A stretch of 64,000 bases of DNA from Spirodela intermedia. Its lineage: Eukaryota; Streptophyta; Magnoliopsida; Alismatales; Araceae. Position 1 is the stretch's first letter. Each line of letters begins with the position of its first letter. Positions 1 to 14,871 of this stretch are shown here, piece after piece. Location: positions 374,501 to 438,500 of the forward strand of contig LR746275.1 in the NCBI GenBank assembly GCA_902729315.2, given 5' to 3'. The notes beneath the pieces were generated by a model. That model saw only the letters and a list, made by a program, of their open reading frames with translations, was not told the DNA's origin and ran no database searches. A program made the translations under genes and the position numbers.

Positions 1-804
1 CCTGAAGCAGGAGCTTGACTATCTTGAAAGAATAGTGAAAGAAATTGGAGCTTGGCTATTTTTGGAAGAACAACAAAGGAGATCCATGGACGGTCAAATC
101 ACTGAAGTTAAAAAGAAGAGGTGAAGAGGTAGGAACATCACAAATCATATTAGCCGGATTTCGGTACCCAAGTCAGTTAAATTTTTCACACCAACATTTA
201 TTTCTCATTTTCAAATCCATTTGTTTCTTACTGGATATTATTATTTCACTTTTATATCTCCAAAGATTCAACATAATAGCAGAGATCATCTCAACCAAAC
301 ACCACTACCTCTGGCAACCATTTACAAAAGAAAAGAGGAAGAGGTTAATATAATCATCTCAACCAAGCTTGAAACCTCCAGAATGAACCCACATAAGAAA
401 AGATGAAAAAAATAGTCAAGATTATCTCAACCAAGCACCACGTTACTGCATCATCCTTGTCTGTTAATCAATGTAAAATGATAATAAATGTTTCATTAAC
501 CAATGTCACATATAATAAAATAAAATTAAAATTTTTTAAATAATAATCTTTAATTCATTTCATAAATTTCTGGTTCAATGTTCATATTATTTTTGAAAAT
601 TTTCTACTTGAACTTCTAATTTATGTCCAACATGATTTTCCTATGTTAATAACCTTGAAGGTTTTATTTTATAATTTAATAAAGTATTATTAAATTAATA
701 ATTTAATATAATTAGATAACCAATCATAGAGACCACATCATCCAAGGTATATCTTCTAAGCTTCATCAATGTAGTATGTGCATGGAAACTTGTTAGATGT
801 CACT

Positions 805-1200
805 ATTGGGTTTTGGCCCACATTGAGATTAAGGAGGGGGTGATCTATTTCTAAATCTCTTTACTGATAAAGTTTATTCTATTGAATATACATTTTCTTT
901 TCTCTAGATGGTTTATATAATCTCTCTAACTAAACAGAGATAAGGCTATTAAATTTTATAGTGGTTCAGCATACCTCCTATGTTCACTCTCCAAAAACAA
1001 CCTTGTCATTGGGTTGTACTAACTATGATTATCCAATCATATACCGCAAAAATTTACCCGAAATGTTCCTTCTAGATTCACAGTTTAAGGAGGTCACACC
1101 GCTATTAATAGGGGCAACCCTCATTCATGACAAAGAATAATTTAAGTATCACATTTATCCCATAATAAATAATAAAGATGCCACCATGGGATGATTTTCA
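805..1200 (+). repeat. Dispersed repeat R1, copy 1
   Basis: This stretch shares an ordered series of blocks with 25985-26300 and 31028-31400. The series is a 'tattgggttttggc' start, an AT-rich middle, then 'tatagtggttcagcatacctcct', then 'actctccaaaaacaa' and 'cttctagatt'. The three copies are diverged but collinear and in the same orientation. The 'agtggttcggc...cctac...cactctcc' core is reminiscent of sequence seen in plant retroelements, but I cannot assign a family. Confidence 0.6.
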
Positions 1201-2395
1201 AAAGATCATGTTGACTTAGAGTGCATCCAAAATAATTTAAGTATCATGATTGATGTCTTGAATTTTTTGCCAGCTTCTCATTGGCTTGCTAGTTGTGAAT
1301 TTGAGACTCTTTCTGCTTCATCAAACAAATGAAGAAGGATCTTTCAATGCTCTAATTGTCTCCTCTAGTTAATGCCTTTGTGTAGTTTTACTTGCCAATA
1401 TTGTTCATTAAGAGGGAAAGTATAATTTTTTTGAATTAATGTGGTAATTGGAAATCATTAGAATTTATAGTCAAATCTTTTACAAAAATTTCCATAGATT
1501 TCTATGATTTTTCCAATTACTATTTTCTCTAAAATAAGATTAATTCAAATATATGAGAAACCAATGTGATGTCCTTTAGGAAGTACAAATATCCTCAGGT
1601 GTAACCAATATAAGATTATTTTATCACTGAATGTTCATTCTGATTTGTATCAAATCATATTTGATCTATTAAGTATTTGATAGTCATAATAATAAAGCTA
1701 ATAAATGTGTCTCATTTGAAGCATGATAAAATGCTCAAAACTTATCAAAATCATCCTAAAGAAAATGCATTCTCCAAGAAAATATTTTGACCAACGATCC
1801 TAGTATACTATATCACGACTTTAGTGATTCATATAATAAACACAATTTTCAGTTTGCATATGATATTGTTCAAAACCTCCTATTTGACATAGGTAAATGG
1901 TATGAATCTACTCTATTAATTCAAACTCAAAACCATTTGAAACTTATGATTTAAAATCATAGATCCATAAAAGATTAATTAAAATTCCATAACCATATTG
2001 TTTTTCATGAAATCTCATTGATTTGACTAACTTTATCACCCTTTATCTTGTGGCAGTTCCTAAAAATATTAGTAATTTCCATAGTAGTATACAAAATAAT
2101 AGCTCTTTGTGATATAGCAAATCAAATTAGCTATTTTAATATCACTAGTCATGGGTATATTTGATAGGTTCCCATCTAACTTTTATTCATGTTATTTTGA
2201 GGTATACTTGATCGTTCTATATTTGGTCTCTTATCATGCATATTCTGAACTAGGCATAATTCAATCTTGCAATTTATCTTAAAATCTATTTTTCATATAA
2301 ACATCATGTATTTTTATCCTCCAACAGCCACCTAAGCTTTTGTTTTTTGACTACCCTGAGAATTAGAAATAACAAATAGGAGGTAAGATGAGAAG

Positions 2396-2590
2396 AAGAG
2401 GGGTATTTTCCCTCTCTCCTATTTCTCCCTCTCTCCCCTTCTCTCCCTCTCTCTCATACTCTCCCTGTCCCTCATGTTCTCTCCCTCTCTCTCTCTCATT
2501 CTATCCTTCTCCCTCTCCATCATGTTCTCTCCCTCTCTCACTCTCTTTGTTGTGTTTTTCCCTTTCTCCCATTCTCTCTTGTCTTTGGCT
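2396..2590. repeat. CT-rich low-complexity tract
   Basis: About 190 bp made almost entirely of CTCTCCC, CTCTCT and TCATGTTCTCTCC blocks. The open frame across it would encode only a Ser/Pro/Leu-rich stretch, so it is a by-product of the repeat and not a gene. Confidence 0.85.
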
Positions 2591-2689
2591 TTTTGAGGGA
2601 CATGCAGATGAAGTCAATGCCTGAAATTCTCTTCTGATTCTTGAAATAGTTTCCATTGTCCACGTGAAGCTTTCCTCATTTTGTTTAAT

Positions 2690-4460
2690 CCTTTTGTCCA
2701 GGTGATAGGTGTATGAGGAAATTAAACCTTATTTCCTTCACTTCCATTGCTTTAGTTTCAGTCCTTAGTTCATTGATTTCCCAAATATTCTCATTTTATC
2801 TATGGGTGACAAGCAGAAATAGCTTTCCAATTTCTTTCATTTCTGAGTTTTCAGTCATAGATGTTTTTGCTTTGGGTGATAGATCAAGCTTCCACAGGCC
2901 CAATTCTATATTTTACATAGATTTTCACAAGAGGATAAATAGAGTTTGAGTCAACTTCTCTATTTTGTTTTATCTTTTGTAACATACACTCTTAGTGACG
3001 TGATTTTCTCCAACGTTTACAATTCTCTTTTCCAGTCATCAATCCAATTGACTCTCATGTGAATCAAATTTTTAAAAATTGCGACAAAGGATCTATTATT
3101 CTGATAATGAACTTAAAAATCATTGAGTAATTGAAGGTTTCAACATGACCTGGAAATATACATATTGGTGTAGATGATTCTTGGAGGTGACGAAGAATTT
3201 TCGTTTTAGTTTCTATGCTATCCTTAGTTCAATTAAATTTGAGAATAGAAACAACACAATAGAATTGATATATAATAAAGTTAAATTTTCATATTTGTAA
3301 GGTAAAAATAACATAAATGTCGCATATTCTCATGAAAATGATATATATTTGGTGAAAAATGAGATTTATAAATTTATTATTTTTATAAATTTTTGGTCAT
3401 TTTTCCAAGTCAAACCAAGCAAGAACATATTGACAATGACTGAATAGATTTCTTGATCTTTAAAGGAAACATGATTTGGTCATTAAAATGAAAATGTGAA
3501 AATATTCAAATAAAAATATTAGTTATATTGATTGTTTCTTATTCTAACCTATTTTATTTGAGTTTTATTGTATTTCATGGCCTAAAGTCTTGAGAAGAAT
3601 TATATGAATTTTAGGATCAAGGAAACAACCCATTTTCATGAGCTCCTCATAGCTCCATGAGAAGAACTACTCAAGCACAAAAAGAGACTTCATTCAAGTC
3701 TGCAAAAAAACCATTATGAGATCTCGACTCAAGTCCATGAAAAAAGCCATTAAGAGACAGCTACTAGAAGAGTCAAAGGATCATGTGGAGAGATAAGGAA
3801 GATCTACTAAAGTAGGAGGCAGTTATAGAATAGGCCATTGGGATGCTGATGTCATCAAGCCATGAACCTTGGTAGCAACAAAAGGAAGGAAATGAGGCAG
3901 AAAAGGAGGGTGGCTGGTTGGTGGATAGGTCAAAAACAAGGAAGAAAGCTGAAAGAGCAAGGCAAGGGAAGAGCAAGGAGAATCTCAGGACTAGCTGACT
4001 GTGTTTAACACAGTTCTATGTAATTTTAATTTTTATTATTGTGTTATTTCATTTATTTTATGTCCTTTAGGTGACATACATTGATCAAAATGAATATTTT
4101 CTCGAATTTATTTTATCTGTGTTTAGTTCTTCTCATTTTCTTGGGTGGCAAACAAGGAAAGGAGAGAGTTTTAATTGTCCTTCCAAGTTTTCATTATTGT
4201 GAATTTAATTAAACTTAAATTATAATTGATTGCACACTCTTTTTTCATCCTTGGGTGATAGACATGGAAAGGAAAATATTTTTCTTTTAATTTTAAGACT
4301 TAAATAAATTTAATATTTTAATCAAATGATTTCTAAGGACTTTGCAGCATGATGAACAACTCAGTCTGTTTTTCTTTTTAGTACTTATTTGTTATCACGA
4401 ATGTAATTTTTTTAGTTTATCCTTGATTGACAACTAAAGTGTTTTTACATTTCATCTATT
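2690..4460. repeat. Cluster of TTGGGTGAYARA-type modules
   Basis: The motif TTGGGTGACA(A/G) or close variants recurs near 2701, 2805, 2873, 4067, 4142, 4251 and 4422, usually after a T-rich 'ttcatttt' run and often before 'aaggaaaggag'. The same module reappears at about 42657 and several times in the loop of the inverted-repeat element (58967, 59146, 59344). It looks like an old interspersed or tandem family; I do not recognise it. Confidence 0.4.
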
Positions 4461-5032
4461 TTCATTTTATATTGGATCTTCGCTTCAAATATTTCAAAAT
4501 ATTCTCCAATTCAATAGAAGTTATTATATTGATAATTGCTCTTCTCATATTTTCGCATCACATTTTCTAAACTATTTTTCTCTATTCGTGATTTAATCAT
4601 CTCATCATTAAAACTTTTCTTCATCTTATTTCAAGATGTCAAGAAATAAGCATGTGAAACTAATCAGTAAAGGAGGTTAGTAATTAAGAAAGATAAACTT
4701 TCATCACTCATCTTATCTCATTTTATTTTTCTTCTTTTCTTTTGAATCATTATCTTCGTTAGAAAATTAGAAATCAATTAAAACTAGTTCTCATCATTCT
4801 TGAGGTTCAAACCTGAACTTGCATTAATACTAAAAACTCATTTAGAAGGTTCAACATAAATATTATAAATTTTCTTATAGTAAAATATGGCAACTAATGC
4901 ACAATAAATATTCATCCCTCTGATCTACTTGGATTCACCAATTTTTATGGTTGATTTTCTATTTTGAATCTAGTTATAAATATTGAGGTTTGATGCATTT
5001 GGCCAAAAACAGTTAGAGCATATCTAGCCACA

Positions 5033-5330
5033 ATGTCCAATGATGAATTTGTAAAGGAGAAGAGAAGAGGAAGATTAAGTAATCTATTAACTCATAATTA
5101 TCTACCCAAGCATATAGAGGATAGGAAGAATAGAACTCTTCAACTCGAATATACAATGAAGAGGAAAGATCCTCAATTTTTAGGTAAATCATCCCATTTT
5201 GAGTGCTTAAATTGAGAAGAATTAAGGCATTCCTAGAACTTGAAATCTAAAAGAGTGAAGCTGACTTTCCTAATTAGGCCAATGAGAGCTATGTAATCTA
5301 GAAGGAAATTCAAAGGAAATCCTAGGGTAA
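5033..5330 (+). pseudogene. Possible copia gag zinc-knuckle relic
   Basis: A short Lys/Arg-rich frame runs to about 5215. It is followed, through two in-frame stops, by residues spaced like a CCHC knuckle (Cys-Leu-Asn, stop, Glu-Glu-Leu-Arg-His) and then a basic stretch ending near Leu-Thr-Phe. Copia gag proteins show this order: a basic region, CX2CX4HX4C, a Lys-rich run. The second cysteine and another codon are stops, so it is dead. No LTR was found nearby. The call rests on spacing only. Confidence 0.35.
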
Positions 5331-7295
5331 CTAGAGGTGTTTTGCAGACAAGACTACCTCTTTCCATAACATATCAGAAAATTGGTACCAAAGCCATGGC
5401 AATGATTTTTATGGGCTCTACCGGTTCTAGATTTTTACCACATACAATCATCAAACCAGAGACCAAAGCAGGGCGCAACAAAAAGAAACTATCATGGTAT
5501 GTCATCCTTTCCTGAAATGGAACATGAATGCTTCCAAAAAAAGACATTCAAGTCACTTCAAATTCATTTTAATTCATTAGATTTGATTTGTGAGCACTCT
5601 TTCCTCCCCCTTTGCTGAAAATCCCCTATAGTATAAGTCCAATGGGTTGCCTAAGCCTCAAATTAAGAGTGTAACCACCAAGGATGCTGCCATTAGGAAG
5701 TAGATGTAGGTCAAAAGAACCACATGCTATAGAGTTGTGCTAAATTGACAATGCTCATCTCTAGAAAGAAAATATTTTGATGAAATTATTTGAAAAGGAA
5801 AAAGAGCAAATCACCACTTTCCTCTTTATGTTGTAGTGCCATATAGAGGCCAATACTTAGCACCCTATCTAGCATAACTTGGGGCTGCCAATACTATACT
5901 TATGCCTCTAAACTTGCTGTTAAGTATTAAAATTTCTACTCAACATAGATCCTAGAGAATAAAAATAATTAGTTCCTAAAGAGTTACTGTGTAGCATCAT
6001 TAAGTGTGGTGATATTGGGCTGAATATTTTTGAAGCTTCTATTAGTGCAGCATGTTTTATTAATATGAAATTGTCATTTCTGTGTAGAGTAACTTTATCA
6101 ATGTTGGAGTGGTTAGTCCTTTAATTGACAACATTCTAGTTTGATTATGTGCTTGGAATAATCAAGAAAAATTCTAGCAATTCGAAACTCCTTCTGAACT
6201 AATCTGCAACATTATGAGTAGCTATATTAAATCCACCATAAGTGCTGGACACTAGTGGAGGTGGTGCCGACAAAGAGAGAGCCATTGGCTCAGATTCGAA
6301 GAGAGAGAAATAGAAAGGCATTGAACACACACTGAAAAAGTATTCTCAAGCATGCTATCACACTAGTGCATGTGTGGTATGGTGAGAATGCTATGGAAAT
6401 ATGTGTCAAGTGGACGGGTTTATAACAACATGTTCAAACACTCTGGTAATATGTACAGTAACATGCCGCCCCCGAGATAATGTGCTATACTCTCATAGAA
6501 CTCACTAAATATGAGTTTTGCTTGAGTGTTTGAGCGGATAAAAAAGATGGGCTAAATTCATTTAGGAGAAAAAGTTAGCAAGCAAGTCTTCAGTATCAAG
6601 TGTCTTAAGTGAGAGTTTGTAGACAAAAATATACAATTTACCTTAGGCTCTATGTCCATGAACCATGCCAAATGTCAAGTTGGAAATGATGAGATACCAT
6701 GGATAATAAAAACATGAAAACATAGGCAATGGACACTAGTTTCCAAGACCTTGTTCTTTCATTGGCTTCAACTAAGCTTTTAAATGAAAGATTAAACCTT
6801 GACTTTCTTGCCTCAGGCCCACCAAAGATAGGCTAACGATTTTACGCAAGCCAAGCCAGTAACCTTCACAATGTGCCCATATGCAAATAGCCTGTACAAC
6901 ACTAATAGGCACACTAATAAGTTTACCGCTGTCTATGAAGCCAAAAAACTGGCTAGCTCATGACGGCGTCTTCAAGAAATCAAAGTTGGCATCTTCCTCG
7001 GACCACATGAACACTAGAAAGATCCCTGAATATTGAGAGAAATCGAGAGAACCCATGTGAATGGTCTCCGGGCCTGTGCATAGTCTTTGACTTTGCAGCA
7101 CCGACCCGTGCACCCTCAGAGAGAAACCTTAAAGTCAGCGCAACACACGTTCTTCCCCAGCACGAAGAACCTTCCTTGACTTCCTCCATCGACACAAGAG
7201 TCTGCGAGGAAAATCAAGAAGTCAAAAGGACCAGCGTTACCTACTGTTCCTCTTCGTTATGACAGCAAAGGTGTTGTTCCAGCATAGGCTTGGGG

Positions 7296-8221
7296 TCAGA
7301 TGATGAGAGAATCGGCGCCGCCGGTCCCGGCCCTCTGCCCACTCGTCCGATCCTTTCTTCCATTACTTCTGCTTCTCGGCATCCGCTGCCTGCAGATTCC
7401 ACAGACTGCAGTTAGAAATGATTCCATTGCCTGCCTGCCTGCGCCAGGAGGAACCTCCGAAGACATATCGGCCTCACCTCAAGCTGCTGAGCTTCCGGGT
7501 GAGCTCGCTGATCTCCATGGCCGACAGTTTCAGCGACATCAGGGTCCCCGGCACCTCCTCCTCCGCCGCCCTCAAGAGCCGCCCCATTGCTGCCTCCAGC
7601 TTACTCAAAGCCTGTCATCACAAACCACAACGTATCATCTGACGATCGTCTCCGAAGACGCTGGGGGGAGAAACAGATAAAGAAAACCGGAGATCAGAGC
7701 TTGTGGCGCGTTCGCGGCGAATCGGCTTACCCTCATTGCCGGAAGGGAGACCACAAGCATAGCGAGGAACGACCCGAACACCTGAAACTCCGGGAAAAAA
7801 GAAAGTTCAGGAGAATTCTTCCGTCTGCGACACCCAAATCGGCATTTCGACGAACAGCATGGAGGCATAGTGTATCTGGCCAGGGCTGTACCATCGAGAT
7901 GACGAGGAAGATACAGAGAAGCCCGAGAGCCGGTGCCGGAGAGGACGACCCAAGCCTCTCGCCAGCCGGCCGAGACAAGGAGACGCTCGGAGAAGGTGAG
8001 ACCTCGATCGCCTGCCGGAAGAGGCGCAGCGGGGGGCGATCGCCGGCGGCAGGCCGGATTTGCGCCACAAACGCGCTATCATGACTCGTGCGCGGAGACG
8101 CAGCGGTGGAGGGCTGCCGCCGGCAGATAGCCGCCGAGACCCACTGACGGGCCGCAGGCGGAGGGATGATGCGAGACGGCGCTGACGGAGCCAGCGGGGT
8201 AGAGGGAGAGAAGGGCGTCAT
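7296..8221 (-). CDS. Probable plastid-targeted small membrane protein (plant conserved, function unknown)
   Basis: Four exons on the minus strand join in frame: 8221-7892, 7781-7731, 7611-7478 and 7389-7296, predicting about 202 aa. The strongest part is exon 3, a helical segment containing EEEVPGTLMSLKLSAMEISELT. The pattern E(E/L)xPGT..LKLSxxEIxELT recalls a widespread plant family of short membrane proteins of unknown role. Exon 2 encodes a hydrophobic stretch (VFGSFLAMLVVSLPAMR), and exon 1 ends in another (LGLLCIFLVISM) after a Ser/Ala/Pro/Arg-rich N terminus resembling a transit peptide. All junctions are GT-AG and the total is a multiple of three. Exons 2-4 are well supported; the exact first exon and start codon are inferred. 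It is divergent from the guanosine deaminase gene about 760 bp away. Confidence 0.5.
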
Positions 8222-8733
8222 CCTTTCGGCTCCGCGCTGAAGGCGGTGTTTTCGTGTCCGCCTTTTTGTGGGACCATTCGGCCCAGATCGCACGAGAACC
8301 ACACGGATAGAGCGAGCGAGCGAGCGAGAGAGAGAGACAGAGAGAGAGAGAGGGTCGCAAGCATAGTAGCCACAAGCGGAGAGTCGAAGCGTCTGACCCC
8401 ACGTTGCTCGTCGGTAGACCCCATCGTGCTCTCCTGCTCGGGACCTGCGGAGGACGGTGAAACCCGGAAAGCGGAAAGGGAGTAGAGAAAGAAAGATAGG
8501 GAGGTAGATCCCCAGCGGACCCGAATGGGAAAGTGCTTCCCGTGCTCCAGTTTTCGTGGCTGTCCAATATATGATCCTGATTCCAGCAGCTCGACAGTTC
8601 GAAGCACGCTGTCAAAAATCCAGAATAAAGAAGCAACCCACGCCCTGAAGCAGATTAGGTCGGGGTGGCTCCTCGTCTGGTTATTTCTCTATCTCTCTAC
8701 ACCTCTCTCTCTCTCTTGCTGGCTCGCGTGTAG

Positions 8734-8740
8734 TATATAA
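8734..8740 (+). promoter_or_regulatory. TATA box of guanosine deaminase gene
   Basis: The sequence tagTATATAAacc lies 241 bp upstream of the ATG at 8981. A start site about 30 bp downstream would give a 5' leader of roughly 210 nt that includes the (AG)16 repeat. Confidence 0.6.
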
Positions 8741-8915
8741 ACCACACGCCACCGCAGGCTGCGTGAGACCCGTCTCCACCTTCTCTTCTGCCCATTTCCC
8801 GGTAGTAGCGGAGACTTTCTCCTCTGTTCTTCGTCAGGCTCCCTTTCCACGAAAGCTCTGCCCTGTGAGGAGTGAAGAACGAAATAGAGGTGGGGTGCGT
8901 GGGGTAGGGGAGGGT

Positions 8916-8926
<11 letters not shown>

Positions 8927-8958
<32 letters not shown>
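8927..8958. repeat. (AG)16 microsatellite in 5' leader
   Basis: An uninterrupted AG dinucleotide run ends 22 bp before the start codon at 8981. GA/CT tracts in 5' untranslated regions are common in plants and can bind BBR/BPC-type factors; any effect here is inference. Confidence 0.9.
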
Positions 8959-8959
<1 letters not shown>

Positions 8960-8980
8960 CAGGTCTGAAGCACCCCCATA

Positions 8981-11287
<2,307 letters not shown>

Positions 11288-12643
11288 TCATGGGGGCGGA
11301 CTCCAGAACCACCCACCCCCGCCCCAGTTGATATCCTCTCCTACTCACACCTCTCGTTGTTCTTGGCGATGGAACTTTTCTCAGTGATCTCTCTGCATTC
11401 CAATAAGCGACTGACTCCTCATTTGATTTTTTGAACCACCCCTTCCCTCCCTCTCTTCCTACGGAAATATCCACACCCTGAGGAGATTTGCGTGCTATTT
11501 GTTCTGAGACTATGGTTCCAGAAACACTTGCTTAAATCTTGAAGCAGACAAGATTTTTTTCAATAAGAAAAATATGCAAGCAGGACCTCAGATTGGCGCG
11601 CCGAATCTCAAGGCTTGACTTGCTAGGCAAACCCACTTGTCTGCTAGTGAGTCCCCCACCATGATAGAAGGAAAGGGTTGACTTCAGATCGGGCCAAGCA
11701 CTCGTTTTTGACTGCTTTCATCTCTTCCCAGTTGGCATGAGGCATCGATTCGAACACAAGCTTCCGGGTCGTGTTGGGATGCAGGGCTAAGATTGCTCAG
11801 GCTCAGGAGGTGTCGAATGCTGAAGGATGGAAACCAGACCATCTGTCACTAGAAGGATGGCCGAAGAAGAAGAAGAAGAAGAAATAGGTATCTGAAGACC
11901 CATTCGTCTCAGAGCGCGAGTTTATATGGAACCCGAGTGTAAGAGATAGGAAGAAATTGATAGATTCGATCATTTCCGTCCGAGGCAAGTTTCAGAGGAG
12001 AAAAAGCGAAGACCCAGCTGGCAATCACATTCAACAGGCACGATCAGAAACAGACCGATTCATGTCGGGCTATGATCTTCCGATCAGACCCCAATTCATA
12101 ATTTTTTCTAGCAGGAGGAGAAGAAGAAAGAAGAAACTGGCGAGCTCATTGAGAATTCCCACTGCGTAATTTTTATCTTAAGAATACGACTGGTAAAGGG
12201 CTGCCGTTTCAGGAGATGATGAGAGATTAATGACACACCGAGAAGAGAAACCATGGCCATGCGCATTAAATCCTTCCTAGCTGCAGGATGCGGATTTAAT
12301 GCTGGAACAGTTCGCCAAGATCAAGCACTCCGAGGTGAGTACGAAAGGTAAGCATGCATTAGGACTACACTAGACAAGTGGATGCGACCAGAAATGATTT
12401 GAGTCACAACAACTGGGAGATTCTCGGACACTGATCGGAAGAGGCGGGATGGGAAATTTACACACGACGGTTTCCCCATTCCCTCGAGCGATGTGGAGAA
12501 GAAGAACTGGTGGCTGATGAAGAAGGAAAAGAAGAAGGGACCCTCACCGGCGAGCAGCTCCTCTGGAGTTATGGACACAAGAGGGGGAGGCAGACGTTCG
12601 TTCCAGTCCGCCAAAGCAATGCTGGGCTGACCCTCCCTGCATC
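11288..12643. other. Intergenic region between convergent genes
   Basis: This holds the likely 3' untranslated regions of the guanosine deaminase gene and of the convergent GeBP-like gene. It includes an (AAG)n run near 11862-11883 and a hairpin at 12263-12302. No coding exon is recognisable. Confidence 0.6.
12263..12302. other. Perfect 11-bp inverted repeat
   Basis: GCATTAAATCC at 12263-12273 is followed after 18 nt by its exact reverse complement at 12292-12302. It lies downstream of both convergent genes and could act in 3'-end formation or be chance. Confidence 0.5.
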
Positions 12644-14038
12644 TCACTTCCGGAGCTCCTCGAGCATCAGCTTGATCTGGTCCTGCACGAGCTCTATCCT
12701 CTTCGAGTAAACCTCCAGCTCCAGAATCTGCTGTTTCCGCCACTTCTCATCCAAGGCCGTAGCGCTGGGCAGGCTCGCCGGATTGCCGATGACGCTCAGA
12801 GGCACTGGGTTGAGGTGGTGGTGGCGTCCGGGCGCCGGAAAGCCGCCGGTGCCTGCAAGGGGGGGGGCTCCCGGCGGCAGCTGCCCGATCGGTCCTCCCA
12901 CTGCGCTGTACAGGAGCTCCTTGAACAGCGGAGAGAGGCAGCTCCTCACCGTCTCCTCGATCACATTCGGCACGGAGGCCATCACCGTCGGTATGTGGCT
13001 TTCCGCAACCTTGACCTCCACTGGAGCCTCCGGCGTCAGCAGCAGCGCCTCTGCTGCTGCACCCACATGCACCCTCCTCCGGCCCCGCCTCCGCATCCTC
13101 CGGCGATCCGAGTTCGACAACAGAGCGCCATGCTGTTCGTCCCCGATCTGCTGAGGCGTGGGATCGTCGTCGTCATCGTCGTCCGGGCCGGCGCCGCCGC
13201 CGCGGGAGTAGATGCTGTTGCCCCAGATCCGGCGGGACAGCTCGAAGGTGGCCTGGTCGTGGGGGCTCTTGAAGGCGTACTCCTTGCCGGTGTTCATCTT
13301 ATTCATAATGTTGCGGTACTTCTTCTTCAGCCGGCGGAGCTTCTCCACCAGCTGGTTCTTGTTGAAGTCCAGCTGCAGTCTCGTTTTGATCTGGTCGTAA
13401 AAGGGGCCGGTGTCGTGGTGGTGCGTCTGGTGCGCCGCCGTGGCGCTCCGCTGCGAGGTGAAGTCGAGGAAGCCCTGCAGGATGGCGATCTCATCTTCAT
13501 CGGTGAACAGCCGCTGGAAGAGACGCCGCGAGTCCTCCAGAATCGCCAGGGGCTTCTTCTCCGCGGCGGCCCCTTCCCCTACCAGCTCCGACCCGGGCTC
13601 CGTCCTCTGCCTCTTCCGATCCGGCGGGGTGTCGAATCCGCCGTTCTCGTCCGCGGCGGCGACGGCTGGAACCGACACCACATCGCCCGGCGGCGCCGCC
13701 GCCGCCTCACCGCCGTTGAAGCCAGGGTTCAGCTTCCCAGGAACCGCGGCGGCGGCAGGGTTACCGTTTGGATTAGGACTGGGGACGGTGGCGGTGCCCA
13801 GAAGGGAAGTCGAGGGGGACGAAGACGATCCGCTGAGAACCCTAGGCGGGCCGACCAGCACAGCCGGCGGCTTCTGCTCCTCATCCTCGTCCTCCTCGTC
13901 CTCCAACTCGTCCGTTTCCTCGTCGACTTCCTCCTCGTCCTCCTCGGAGTCGTCCAGCTCGTCGTCGTCGGCGAGGAAACCGGCGGGGCGGTCTTCCCCG
14001 GCCGCTGCCACGTCACCTCCCGCCGCCGGCGACACCAT
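12644..14038 (-). CDS. GeBP/storekeeper-like transcription factor (DUF573), intronless
   Basis: One uninterrupted 464-aa frame on the minus strand. Residues ~25-55 form a very acidic stretch of Asp/Glu. A Pro/Ala/Gly-rich region follows. The conserved DUF573 DNA-binding domain is at about 170-275 (RLFTDEDEIAILQGFLDFTS, then FNKNQLVEKLRRLKKKYRN and SPHDQATFELSRRIWG). A short poly-Asp run and an Arg-rich stretch come next. The C-terminal 35 residues (WRKQQILELEVYSKRIELVQ and on) form the family's coiled-coil dimerisation segment. Lack of introns is typical of this family. It should be a nuclear DNA-binding regulator; the family has been linked to trichome, cytokinin and tuber-storage gene control. 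A TATA-like element lies 140 bp upstream. Confidence 0.9.
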   Translation of the reverse strand: MVSPAAGGDVAAAGEDRPAGFLADDDELDDSEEDEEEVDEETDELEDEEDEDEEQKPPAVLVGPPRVLSGSSSSPSTSLLGTATVPSPNPNGNPAAAAVPGKLNPGFNGGEAAAAPPGDVVSVPAVAAADENGGFDTPPDRKRQRTEPGSELVGEGAAAEKKPLAILEDSRRLFQRLFTDEDEIAILQGFLDFTSQRSATAAHQTHHHDTGPFYDQIKTRLQLDFNKNQLVEKLRRLKKKYRNIMNKMNTGKEYAFKSPHDQATFELSRRIWGNSIYSRGGGAGPDDDDDDDPTPQQIGDEQHGALLSNSDRRRMRRRGRRRVHVGAAAEALLLTPEAPVEVKVAESHIPTVMASVPNVIEETVRSCLSPLFKELLYSAVGGPIGQLPPGAPPLAGTGGFPAPGRHHHLNPVPLSVIGNPASLPSATALDEKWRKQQILELEVYSKRIELVQDQIKLMLEELRK

Positions 14039-14835
14039 GTCCTCCGTCCCCTCAGAAGGAGAAAACCGAGGAGGAATCCGACCAGCTCGGCCCAGCAGCA
14101 GCCGCGGCGAAGGGGCGGAGGGAGCCCGGTGGATGGTGAGCGGCGGGATCGGCCGCCCGCGGTTGGCCTTCCATTTATTTATTATAGCGTCCGGCGGGGA
14201 GCGGGGGTGGCGTGGTGGCTAGGGCTAATTGCACCGCCGCCCACCCCGCCCCACGCGCATACAGGTCTGCGCGGCCCCCCCCCTCCCCCCCCGGGGAAGG
14301 TCCGCTCCCTCTCTTTTCCTTCACCTCCCCAAGTCACCGCCCTCCTCCTTTCCTGAGGACGGCCTGCGGCTACAGTAACTAGGTGACGAGAACGGGCGTG
14401 GACCTGGCGAATGCCGTGATCCCGTCACCTTCGGTGCTCTCAAGTAGCGGTCACCCTGTCACCGCCTCCGCGGCGCTCATAAGAGCGAACTGGTGCTCTG
14501 TCCCCTTTTTTCCTCGCGGGTTTCACGCGGTAGTGTTTTGAAGGTGACTGGTAAAGGCGGTGGGCAATTGATCGCAGCCGTACGATTAATGACAAGAGAA
14601 TCGGACGGTCAACAGCCAGAGCCACCGGAGGGGTGTGACGTGTTGTGGATTGGGCCCATCAATGTCGTGGCATGTTTTGGTTGGTCGAGGATCGAAGGCT
14701 AGAAGGTCAATATGCCCTTCCCCGGAGATATCCTTACTTTTCCTCAAAATAATTAACTAAATAAGCGGAGTTTTTTATTCCAAGCTTATATTAATCATTT
14801 AATATCTGTTTAAATTAAGCTGTGAAAATTAACTT

Positions 14836-14871
<36 letters not shown>

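Larger units (their letters stand above)
1..6959. other. AT-rich gene-poor interval with decayed repeats
   Basis: No open reading frame here has the length, composition or motifs of a plant gene, and all six frames are broken by stops. What can be recognised is listed separately: a copy of dispersed repeat R1, a CT-rich tract, a group of GGTGACA-type modules and a gag zinc-knuckle relic. A short imperfect direct repeat (period about 36 bp, near 3694-3765) is also present. I see nothing else I can name in the remainder, including 5.4-6.9 kb. Confidence 0.6.
8222..8980. promoter_or_regulatory. Shared divergent promoter and guanosine deaminase 5' leader
   Basis: This 759-bp gap separates two divergent genes. 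It contains an (AGCG)n/(AG)n tract at about 8310-8352, a TATA box for the plus-strand gene at 8734-8740, and a second (AG)16 tract at 8927-8958 that would lie in the transcribed leader. The region is GC-rich and has the composition of the neighbouring genes, not of the AT-rich intergenic DNA. Confidence 0.6.

Noticed and set aside
2388-2624. Ser/Pro-rich 78-codon frame
   Set aside because: It is a translation of a CT-rich low-complexity tract.
7300-7680. 126-codon plus-strand open frame
   Set aside because: It overlaps exons 3-4 of the minus-strand gene, whose conserved helix and splice sites are much better evidence.
12815-14356. 513-codon plus-strand open frame
   Set aside because: It is antisense to the GeBP-like gene; the GC-rich sense codons leave the opposite strand open. 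Its product is Arg/Pro/Leu-rich with no domain, while the minus strand has clear family motifs.
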